The position numbers were made by a program, and so were the translations under genes. Under the pieces are notes generated by a model, which saw only the letters and a program-made list of their open reading frames with translations, did not search any database and was not told where the DNA came from. Shown piece after piece: positions 46,942-60,600 of a stretch of DNA of 64,000 nucleotides (position 1 is the first letter of the stretch; every line of letters begins with the position of its first letter). The DNA comes from Ananas comosus (Eukaryota; Streptophyta; Magnoliopsida; Poales; Bromeliaceae): assembly GCF_001540865.1 (NCBI RefSeq), contig NC_033636.1, forward strand, positions 6,947,983 to 7,011,982, written 5' to 3'.

Positions 46942-47592
46942 GGCTAAATTACAGAAAACCCTCCTGTCAAAACCCGTTTTTTCATTTTCTCCTCTTATCA
47001 TTTAAAAGCCTACACTTTGCCCCCTTGTAAAATGAAAAATGTGCACTTCACCCCGTACCGTTAGGGTTCCGGTATAAATTTTTTTTTATGCCAAAAATAC
47101 CCCTCCACCCCTTTCCTGTTGCTTCGACGGCTTCCGGGACAGCGCCCTCGCCGGCCTCGCCCTCCTCCACGAGCTCAACCTCCTTTTCGACCGTCCCCTC
47201 GACGCCATCTTCCTCAACTCCAACCGCCTCCGCCGCCCCATCCCCGCCGACCTCGGCAACTCCCCGGCCTCCATCATCGTCCTCGCACACAGGGGCAGTC
47301 CCGTCCTCCCTCTCCGGCGCCATCGACCTCCAGCAGCTCGACGTCGCGCACAACCGCCTCACGGGCGCAATCCCGGAGGCCATTTGCGCGCTGCCCTCTT
47401 CCCTATCGAGTCCGCGGATGAGGAGGAGAGGGAGAAAACGAAAATGGCGAAGGGCAAAATGGTCATTTTGTCACACCGTACCCCCCTGTGCACATTTTTT
47501 ATTTTACAAGGGGGCAAAGTATAGGCTTTTAAATAACAGGGGAGGAAAGTAAAAAAATGAGTTTTGACATGGAGGTTTTCTGTAATTTAGTC
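46942..47592. mobile_element. Pack-MULE-like element carrying an LRR gene fragment
   Basis: Terminal inverted repeats of about 105 bp: the left begins GGCTAAATTACAGAAAACC and the right ends GGTTTTCTGTAATTTAGTC. The arms also share CCCCCTTGTAAAAT and TGTGCAC in inverse orientation. A perfect 9-bp target duplication TAAGAAAAA flanks it (46933-46941 and 47593-47601), the Mutator signature. The interior 47101-47455 is GC-rich and codes for part of a host-type leucine-rich-repeat protein. No transposase is encoded, so movement must depend on a partner elsewhere. The element at 29141-29752 shares the arms. Confidence 0.85.
47101..47455 (+). pseudogene. captured LRR (extensin-like) gene fragment
   Basis: In one frame from about 47120 the segment reads CFDGFRDSALAGLALLHELN, then LDAIFLNSNRLRRPIPADLG and NSPASIIVLAH. 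Near 47290 the frame shifts by one and continues AVPSSLSGAIDLQQLDVAHN, then RLTGAIPEAICALP. The LxxLxLxxNxLxGxIP pattern marks plant-type leucine-rich repeats; the arrangement resembles LRX/extensin-like cell-wall proteins. No start, signal peptide or complete domain is present, and the fragment stops at the element's arms. It is a captured and frame-broken piece of a gene whose parent is not in this window. Confidence 0.75.
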
Positions 47593-47601
47593 TAAGAAAA
47601 A

Positions 47602-48142
47602 CTTTTTAGTTGGATTTTTTCCTATTTAAATTGACCCCACTTTGGGTCCAAGTTGACCTCAGATGGGGTCCAACAAAATTTTGACAAGAATGCAATAGTG
47701 AGTCTGATGGCCCACTAATCTTTATTTTCCTTAGCAATAGCAAAAAAGTTAATAAGAAAAAAAATTCTAGGCAGAAAAAATATTAATTTATTTTTTTTAT
47801 ACAATACTAATAACTAGTTCATTTTTTTTGTATATTTTTTCTCTCTTGTATATTGACTCCATGAGAAAAAATTTCTAGATCTACCACTACCACTAATATG
47901 AAGGCTAGCAGAGCCGAAATATTTTCAATTAGGATATGTTTATTTTATTGAGAGTGAAAAGAGGTAAAATAATTTTTGACCATCATTTATTTCGTCATAA
48001 ATTAAATTAAGCTATAGCCCAACTTTCCTAAATGTCATAATTCATTTTACTCTAGCTGGCAGTGAAGTCAATTAGGGAAGGAAAAATAACATAAATGAGA
48101 AAGCAAATAATGTAAGAACTTTTGGTAAAACAAATATACATA
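47602..48142. other. intergenic, no gene seen
   Basis: AT-rich spacer after the element; no coding or RNA signal was found. Confidence 0.4.
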
Positions 48143-48375
48143 TAGAATCCGACTGGAGTACTGTCGATAGCACCAAGGATTTGGTGCTATCGAGTTTTCT
48201 ACTGTTAAATTTAACCCTTTGATTATTTTTAACCGTCAGATTATACTATTCAACCAACCACTCACTCAACCCTAAGGGGCCCACATCATCCTAACCATCC
48301 ATTTATCAATCCAAGGACTAAAAAATCAATAGCACCAATAGTTTTGTGCTATTGATAGTATTCCAACCTAGTTCT
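48143..48375. mobile_element. MITE family A, copy 7
   Basis: Left end TAGAATCCGACTGGAGTACT, right end ATAGTATTCCAACCTAGTTC. The inner arms are GCACCAAGGATTTGGTGC and GCACCAATAGTTTTGTGC. Unlike other copies it is not embedded in a long microsatellite. Confidence 0.75.
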
Positions 48376-48820
48376 AATATAATTTCGGCTTTTACGCATC
48401 TATTACCCATCAGATAAACACCAAAATTGGTGGTACTTTTAGCTCAAAACTAGTAACTTTGTACTATACTAAACGACCAGCAACAAACAGTAACTTTTGC
48501 AGAAATTTAGTTCAGCGATAAAAGTCAATTTCAACTTGAAAATCAGTTGCGACTTGCCTGAGTAATATTAAATAGCAAAAAAACTGTCCTAGAAAAGACT
48601 GCGTCCAGAAAATTTGACATTTTCAAATTTAAAATGGCGTGATAAGTTTGAAATAATTCAACTATATGGACTGATTGGACCAACACAGTAAATGTTCTTG
48701 TTTCCCAGTATTAACTTGATTTCTCCCTGCTTTATCATTTTCTTTATTTACTCATATTCAATCCATCCAACTAATGATCTTAACTAGGATATATATGTTT
48801 CTATTCCTGTAACGAGAGGG

Positions 48821-49081
48821 TACAAATATAGTTTGAGGCGGAAATTTGAATAGATTGATCTGAATCTTGCTTTTAGTGATATTCTTGAAAAGGCACATGA
48901 TGCAGAATACAAATATAGTTTGAGGCGGAAATTTGAATAGATTGATCTGAATCTTGCTTTTAGTGATATTCTTGAAAAGGCACATGATGCAGAATACAAA
49001 TATAGTTTGAGGCGGAAATTTGAATAGATTGATCTGAATCTTGCTTTTAGTGATATTCTTGAAAAGGCACATGATGCAGAA
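48821..49081 (+). repeat. tandem array, 3 perfect or near-perfect copies of 87 bp
   Basis: Units begin TACAAATATAGTTTGAGGCG at 48821, 48908 and 48995 and run to AGGCACATGATGCAGAA. The copies look identical, so the amplification is recent or an assembly effect. The period is a multiple of three, so long minus-strand open frames pass through with a 29-residue repeat. I regard these as chance frames. Confidence 0.9.
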
Positions 49082-49190
49082 GAATGATAAATACAACTTA
49101 TATATAATACAATCCTATTATTATTATTATTATTATCATGCATTGGACTATATTGATCCTGATGTTTTCTGTTCGGCGAAAACTCTGCAG

Positions 49191-49399
49191 TTAATGACCC
49201 CTTCGTCATTGCTCCGCGAGCGAAAGACTAATCCCGACAACAAGCATTTGAAGTTCCTCGCTGACGGCTCCATGCGCTCGGTCTCGAGCTCGACGCTCGC
49301 GGAGAAGATGATCACAAGGTGAAGGTCGCGAAAGTCGAGCAGGGCGGAGAGTTCACCATCTCAGGGGCTGATGAGATCCTCAAGGCAATCTTAAGATGA
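49191..49399 (+). pseudogene. 3' exon of an unknown gene with a one-base frame break
   Basis: After an acceptor-like CTCTGCAG (ends 49190) an exon-like frame reads RERKTNPDNKHLKFLADGS, then MRSVSSSTLAE. At about 49305 (GGAGAAGATGATCAC) one missing base shifts the frame. The continuation is DDHKVKVAKVEQGGEFTISG, then ADEILKAILR and TGA at 49397-49399. The sequence has strong coding character and is followed by a plausible 3' UTR, but I do not recognise the family. No upstream exons are evident. It is either a transposed 3' gene fragment or a real terminal exon with a consensus error. Confidence 0.5.
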
Positions 49400-50786
49400 A
49401 TCATAGCATCTGTCTCTCAAGTGCTTTTATAGCTGTTGCTGTTGGTGTGTTGCCTTACAATACAGTAAATGAGGCAATAATATTATGTCTGTTTGCAGTT
49501 TTGCAGTGTTCTGTATCTTTATACTTTTTCTTGTAGTTGACTAAGTTGCTTGTGAATAAAAAGTATAAGACTTTGGTTTGTTGCTTTCTAGTCTCATACG
49601 ATCTTTCGGATTAGTTGTACTCACACAATAGTCCTTCAGTTCATTCTTTACATGTGTTAATCAAGAAAGCACTTTGGACTGAATTAATGAATGAATCAAA
49701 CAAAACCCTACATTTTATATTTTATATATATATTAAGAGTAGGTCTTGTGTGGTATTAGGAGCACCAAGACCTCGGTGCTTCTAAACCATTTTCGATGAT
49801 GGAGCTTCCAAATAGACGATCGGCTCCATTATGCTTAATCTAACGTATTTGAAGTATCTAGAAAATAAATTTTACTGTTTTTCACCTAGCAATCAAAAGA
49901 GTTCAAAATCAACGGCTAAATATAACAGCTTATTCTGAGAAATATATCACAAACTGCTCAGGTTTGTGATATATTTCTAAGAAAGATATTGACATAAAAC
50001 GAACCGCCAATCACAGTCATTAATGAACACCTTCACCATCAGAATCAGTTAATCACAGCAGCAACATCTTGTGATCACCTCATCAAAATTGACAAAAATA
50101 ATTCAAAAGCCCAAAGAGAATCAAGATGAGAAAAGTTCAGAGCTCAAATTTCGACAATCAACACTTCTCAGTTGATTACATGATTTTCATTTTTTTTTTT
50201 TTTTGGTCAACAGCTCAAGATAAAAGTAAACAGATAAGATCAAACTAATTCAGGCTGAGATGATAAGAGCAATCCGAAATACTGCTCAGAAGGACCACCC
50301 CATGAAACACCCCCCTCATTCTCCAGGATTAAAGAAACAAAAGTCTTACTATCTGTTTCCTCAATTACCAAGCAAAATAATACAACATGATGCTTCTATC
50401 TAATTGTATGAAATCCATACTTATCTAGAGAACAAAGTGATCTCGCTCAGAGCTACCGACTACAAGAGTGGACACAAAGTAGAATTAAATAGCCAGCAAA
50501 GAGTTCCACCTCAAACAATACTAATATTTCTTCAGTATATGTTACAAGTTGGCCGCCCAAGGGGGTGACGAATATAATTGAAACTGCCGCTTGCCCTACG
50601 AAATAGGCATTCAATGCTTCCTGATGGGACGAGAAAACTCAAAGCATTCAAAAAAGTTTTCACAATCTTGGTTTCTTCTACCTATAGCAAGCATCACCCA
50701 CCCTCCAGTTGAGCCCTTTAAAACATGAAACAGTGGAAGCAATCTGCATCCCATCTTGAGATATATTTTACATGCACAAAAGAAGA
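49400..50786. other. intergenic; repeat family C copy 2 and helicase 3' flank
   Basis: 49738-49920 is the second copy of repeat family C (TAGGTCTTGTGTGGTATTAG, GACGATCGGCTCCATTA). 49935-49980 forms a hairpin around AGAAATATATCACAAAC and its inverse. The rest includes the likely 3' UTR of the minus-strand helicase. Confidence 0.45.
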
Positions 50787-54896
<4,110 letters not shown>

Positions 54897-55160
54897 GGCG
54901 GGGAGGCTGCGGGATTGGGGGATCGGGGGAGAACGATGTGGAGAGAGAATGGGAGTCGGGGGTCTGGACCTGGGTCTCTATAATCTCTCTGTAATAGCAC
55001 CGGCGATGGGTGATGGGTTATTAAACCGAGCCGGATCCGACCCGATTGAAGTCAACGGACCGAGCGAGTAACAGTAAACCTGGGATTTTACCGGACTTTT
55101 TCTAGAGTCAAACGGTCCGATTATTTTAAAATAAAATAAACGAAACGATAGTATTTTATC
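54897..55160. other. upstream region of the helicase gene
   Basis: GC-rich next to the start codon, with a TCTCTATAATCTC stretch near 54975, then AT-rich. The core promoter of the minus-strand helicase should lie here. Only 264 bp separate its start codon from the hairpin element that follows. Confidence 0.4.
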
Positions 55161-55955
55161 GGGCTTTTTTTGCATTTAGATCCCTGGCAAATTTTTATTT
55201 TAAAAATAGCCTTGTCAAAATTTAATTGGCAAAAATGGCCCTGCCACTGCCACGCATAGCGCCACGTCAGCGCCACGCGGGCAGGGCTGGGCCCGTGTGT
55301 TAAGTTGAACACGGTGAACCATTCACCGTGTTCAAACACGGTGAATGGTTCACCATGTTTAGTACATATTTTTTTGTTATGTATTTTTTGTATATTGAAA
55401 AGTAGAATAAGAAGTAGGGATGTCAATAGGTATGGATATCCGAAATATGATTCGAATTCAAACCCGAATAAATATAATATATATATACATAATTTATTTT
55501 TTGTTTGTTTATTTATACAATATATAAAATATTTAATAATTTTTATTCCTTAGATCTTTATCCAACCCAGCGAGTTTTAAAAATCTATACTGTTAGATGA
55601 AGATCTAAGGAATAAAAATTATTAAATATTTTATATATTATATAAATAAACAAAAATAAAGGTTTGGATTCGGATAATATTTCAGATATCCATATCTATT
55701 GACATCCCTACTCCTCATTCCACTTTTCAATATACAAAAAATAAGTACTATACACGGTGAATCATTCATTCACCGTGTTTAGACACGGTGAATGATTCAC
55801 CGTATTCAACTTAATACCTTGGCCCCAGCCCTGCCCGCGTCGTGCTGACGTAGCGCCTGCGTGGCAGGAACAGGGTCATTTTTGCAATTTTTATTTTGAT
55901 AGGGCTATTTTTAAAATAAAAATTACTCAGGGGGCTATTTGCAAAAAAAAAACCC
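55161..55955. mobile_element. Mutator-like foldback element with nested hairpins
   Basis: Perfect 9-bp target duplication TATTTTATC at 55152-55160 and 55956-55964. The element folds on itself along almost its whole 795 bp. The outer arms are GGGCTTTTTTTGC and GCAAAAAAAAAACCC, followed by TTTTTATTTTAAAAATAGCC and its inverse. The middle arms contain repeated self-complementary CACGGTGAATGGTTCACC phrases. An inner pair, TAGGGATGTCAATAGGTATG and CATATCTATTGACATCCCTA, encloses a third pair (TTATTCCTTAGATCTTTATC and GAAGATCTAAGGAATAA). No transposase. The inner pair may be a separate element inserted earlier. Confidence 0.85.
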
Positions 55956-55964
55956 TATTTTATC

Positions 55965-56462
55965 TTTCTCTTATTAAACAGTTATTCAGTCACTGTATTT
56001 AAAATATGGTGACTTAATTATTGCGTTCATATCATTTCTATTTTTTAACTTAGAAATTATAGAACTATAGAAATATATTAAAAAAAAAAAACACTGTGAT
56101 CTAGTCATCGTACTCATAAATAATGGGAATTAAAGAAATATATTAAAAATACAAAAAGGACGGTAATCCAATCATCAAGTTTAAAACGGTGATTAAATCA
56201 CCATGTGGAACTTAAAAACCCCGACATGATCTTTTACTGTTTAACGTAGCACTCGCGTAGCATGAAGAGGCTCATTTATATAAATATAAATTTACTGGGA
56301 TAATTTATAAAAAAAAAAAGACAAAATTGAGGGGGCTCAATGTAAAAAAACCACAAATTCTAATCCTTCAGCTTAGTTTCCTTATTATGAAAGTTATTGG
56401 TGCTAGAAACACTTTCTTAAGAACATTTAAGTTTTTATATTTGACCAAACCTAATCGTTTGG
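55965..56462. other. intergenic, decayed repeats
   Basis: Contains repeated AT-rich phrases (GGTGACTTAATTATTGCG, GGTGATTAAATCACCATG) like pieces of the preceding hairpin family. No gene was found. Confidence 0.35.
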
Positions 56463-56843
56463 TGAAAAATGTATAGAGACCCCCTCAACTACAGGCGTTG
56501 GAAGAATGAGATTCCCTCAGCTCCTAAATTTTTAAGCTTTTATATTTAATTAATTTAAGAATTTCATCAAATTTAATGACTATTAGTTATAACTGTTAAT
56601 TGCCCTAATTTTATTTACCAAAAAACTAATTAAAGTCATCAAATTTGTTCAAAGTTATTAATATGTTTCCTAAACTATTTAAATTTTTTTACTAAAATTT
56701 CGTAATTCTAAAAAAATTATATATTGAGAGAGCATCAATCAGAGAGAAAAAAGAAAAAAGAAAAAAAAAAAAAGAGAGAGAGAGAGGGGATCTTTCAAAT
56801 TGATAAATAGTTGAGGGGGTCTCCATACATTTTTCACCTACAA
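56463..56843. mobile_element. foldback MITE with 30-bp inverted ends
   Basis: Left end GGTGAAAAATGTATAGAGAC then CCCCTCAACTA; right end TAGTTGAGGGGGTCTCCATA then CATTTTTCACC. The ends are almost perfect inverted copies of about 30 bp. The middle is AT-rich and non-coding. A matching target duplication was not obvious. Confidence 0.65.
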
Positions 56844-57646
56844 TTTATAGGATCATCCAAGCAAAGAGCACTCAAAAAGAAGAAAAAAAATGAAAACCAA
56901 GGACCAACGATTCTACAGAAGTACTGTTTAAGTAGATACATTGGAAGCTGGATATTTTGCTACCGGAAAGCTCACTTTTGTTTCAGCTTTTAAACATCAA
57001 AAGCCTTGTTAATGCTTTTCGGTGTAAAGCTGCTGCAAATGCCAGGCCGAGGCTGAGGCCGAGACCGAGGCCAACGATGCATAAACATTGAAACGCATGA
57101 AGTTGGTTAAACATGAAAAAAAAAAAAACAAAAAAACAGAAAAAAAAAAAATAATTACAGAAAAAACAAAAAAAATCAGAGAAGGCAAAGGCATCGGAAG
57201 ATCGCCTGAAGATCATTGCACCTTCGTTACACTCAAAAACACAACCACCTTATCAAATAGTTACACGAATAGGTTTACGAGAAACTGAAAGAAATTCCAC
57301 TATAACAGATTTTCTTGAAAAGAGAGGTAAATCCAACTTGTAAAGATTTGGGCACATGTACATCAACTTACTGCACAAGATCTGCCGTATGACAAACAAA
57401 TACGGCCGGTACAAGTATACACTGCAGAGTGCAGTATGAACCCCAGTTTGGAAATTTTTCTTTAAAGGCAGGCAGTTTGAAGGGGCTCCGGAGCGAAGGC
57501 TATGAGAGTCCTGGACTCGATAAAAATTTTAAAGAATATGCTCAACTTCTAGTTCTGTACTCAAAAAATAATCAAGCAGGATTGACACAGCTTTGTTGTT
57601 TCAACCATTTTGGTAGTTTCTGTCGGGAAAATCGTGAGCTGGGTGT
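56844..57646. other. 3' flank of the golgin gene
   Basis: Probable 3' UTR and downstream region of the minus-strand golgin gene. A minus-strand frame near 56983-57113 (GLGLGLSLGLAFAAALH) comes from a GCCGAG repeat at 57043-57074 and is not convincing as a gene. Confidence 0.4.
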
Positions 57647-60600
57647 CTAAACTGAGGAACTAAGCATCTGCATCTGCTTGAGAAAATAGATAGGATCAAT
57701 AATCGCAGATCAGAAAAACTCGTAAAAAAGAAGGAAAATAATTAATGGGTAAAATCCTTCTACCTTGTTCACAAGCAAACTAACTTGCTCTCTGTACATC
57801 TCCTTTAGGTCGACAATATCGGCTCGCAGCTCCTCCAACTGTAATTCAATGTTGTGAAAAGAAATGCTTAAGTCAAGCGAAGGTACAAGGAGATATTTTG
57901 GTTTTTCCTTTCATACGAAAAGAGGACAAATTAAACTGAACATTTTCAGCTCCAAAGTTCAGACATCAGATCACAGACATGTAAAAAAAGGAATACCACA
58001 AAACAATGCGATTGGAGCCACAGAAATTGTGCGAGTCTTGGTGATGAACTAAATAAGACAGATAAAACTGAGAAAGAAGCTTATTTCTTTCTAAACCACA
58101 CTAAGATAACAGATTCCTCACCCCATGCAACTTGATGTCACTGAAGAGGAATCACTCCAACATGCAAGAACATTATCACAGTATCACCAAAGAAAAAATT
58201 TACAGTGAAGGTACTCAAGTGGATTAGTAATTTTCAGAGGCTAGGTAAAATGTGGATTATTATTAAGTTGATTGTTCTCTGGACAAAGTTTGGTATGTGT
58301 GTGATTAACTGACAAAACAACAAATTATGATAACAGTGCAAAAGAGCTCGATACCTCTTCATCACGTTCGCCCATAAGCTCAAGTGCTGCAGAGTGGCGC
58401 CGCCTTAAAGCATCCAGCTCGTCCCGCAAGCGAGGCAAAACAGCTGCTTCTACCTTCAACTTTTCGTACTGGCATGAAAGAGCTTTTCATGATTATTACG
58501 GAAAATCCTAAAGCACAGCAGATCAAGATTCAGAAAACTTTAGTTAGTTGGTCATTACTTTCTCAGTCATTTTCACCAGATCCTCAGCTAGTGAGTTACG
58601 GATAGACTCCAACGAGGCCTGTAGAAAGTATAAATTAAAATTGTAAGGATTCCTTATTCCATACAGTTTGATGGTTCAGTCATTGAAAATTTTAAAATGG
58701 AAAAGAAAAAGCTCGCGAACACTTTATATATCATAAGGGAAAAACACATGATAAAGTTTTAAGAAAGAAAAGAATGAATGGAAAATATGAACGAAAAAAC
58801 AACACCGTCAATACTACAACAGAAAACCAGCTTCATCAGGCAATGCATAACGAACTTAACAAAGCACGAAAATTCATGAATCATATAAAACTAGTTCTCC
58901 AAGGAGAGCCAAAGGTTTGACCAAGTTACTATACCAGTAGTTCTCAGGAAACACACAATGAAAAGATAGACCTTACTACCTGAAAAAATGCTAAATGAGA
59001 ATAAAGAGAGAGCCTAGCGATAGCATGTAAAGCAAACAAGATGCATGACAGCATGATTCTTTGGAAAGAAAAAAAAAAAGAAGAGGTATTTACACATCTC
59101 TGCCCATGAACAAATGCAGTTTAAATAGATGGGACATACATCAGCATGCACGCTATAACCTATACCTTGATTGGTCCCAAGGGCAAGTGTGCTGATCAGA
59201 CAAATCCTAGTTGGTTCATAGAATAGGACAGTGATGTGGACATAACTTGTAAGTGAGCGAGTTTCAAATAAGATGGAAAACAAGCCAGCCTAGCGCTTTT
59301 TCATACAGTAGAATCGCGCAAAACTATATTTCCATTTTCTGTTTACTCTAGCTCACTATATATACAAATTGTTTTCGGAGGAGCTACAGACAAAGAAATT
59401 TGTCCATTTCTCCAGAAGAAAACTGCAACATCACATCTTTCTCTACTTGATGACCTTCAAAATAAAAATAATAATGTTGCATACCAGGCGCGACATGTAA
59501 GATTGCAGTTCACCATCCTTCTGACGAAGTGCAGCTTCGAAAGCATTTGGTGTCATGCTTTTGAGGAAATATTGGGAAACATTACTTTCCCCGGACATTC
59601 TCCTTTCAGACAGGAAGCCATCAGACGAATCCAAAGATGCTTGCAAGAAAAAGCTTTCTTCAATGCTATTCAGACTCCCAGCACTTGAAAGTTTTCTAAT
59701 GGGGTAGTTTCCTTCAAAGGAGAAAGAAAAGAAAGAAACAAAGATGAGCAGAAGAATCCAACTAAAGGATCAAGAAATTCAATTTCTATAAGAAATTGCA
59801 ACAAATGGACATGAAATTACTCGTTAGATCTTGATTGACAACTTTAGGTGCTTCACGAGTAGCAACTTTTTCTAATTCTTCTCTAGCACTTCTTTCCCTT
59901 TCAAGTTCCTGAAAATATAATTATTCAAAAAGTTGATGTTGTAAATGTTGAAACACATACGTTCATAACTGATTATGGATCAAAAGTAAATCAAGACTGT
60001 TCAACAAAATCATAAGATAAGATGGTGCATAATTTACTTTTGATCAAAAGCAAAAGCAGCAACTGATTTACCTCACGTCACTGAATTTTTGTAGGGATAT
60101 ATAGAAATTAAAAAGTAATTGTCAAGCGTTAGGAGAAATGAACCCAGCCAATGAATTACTAACAAGGAGTAATATCTCCAATGAATATCAATTGCTGCCT
60201 ACGGCAGCCACCTGCTTCTTCATAAAGAGAAAACATGTTTTGGAAGAGCTTTTAAGATGTTAGTCTATGATGTGCTGTCATCACTACAACCCATACACCA
60301 AATTACGGCTCAACAAGGGAAGACTAATGGAAGCTATTGCTACTAAAACGGGAAATCATATTTGTGGAAGCGGCATTACAAAAATATCTAAATTTATAGG
60401 CAAGTTATATTTTGAGGCAAGATGATGTCAACCTTCTCAAGAAGTTCTTTTGACCCTGTTGCTTCTTGCAACTCCTTTTTGTGCTGCGTCCTAAGCTCCT
60501 TAATTTCATGTTCAAGTTGTTTAGCCCTACCTTCTTGAGTTGCAGCTTCCTCTTTTATAGCTAGATATTCTTGCCTACTTTCAGATGCTCGCTGTCGTTC

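Noticed and set aside
48821..49081. CRISPR-like regular array
   Set aside because: The units are contiguous without unique spacers, and this is a plant nuclear sequence.
48758..49209. Minus-strand proteins with a 29-residue repeat
   Set aside because: The repeat arises because the 87-bp DNA unit is a multiple of three; no start context, no family, and the adjacent coding signal is on the plus strand.
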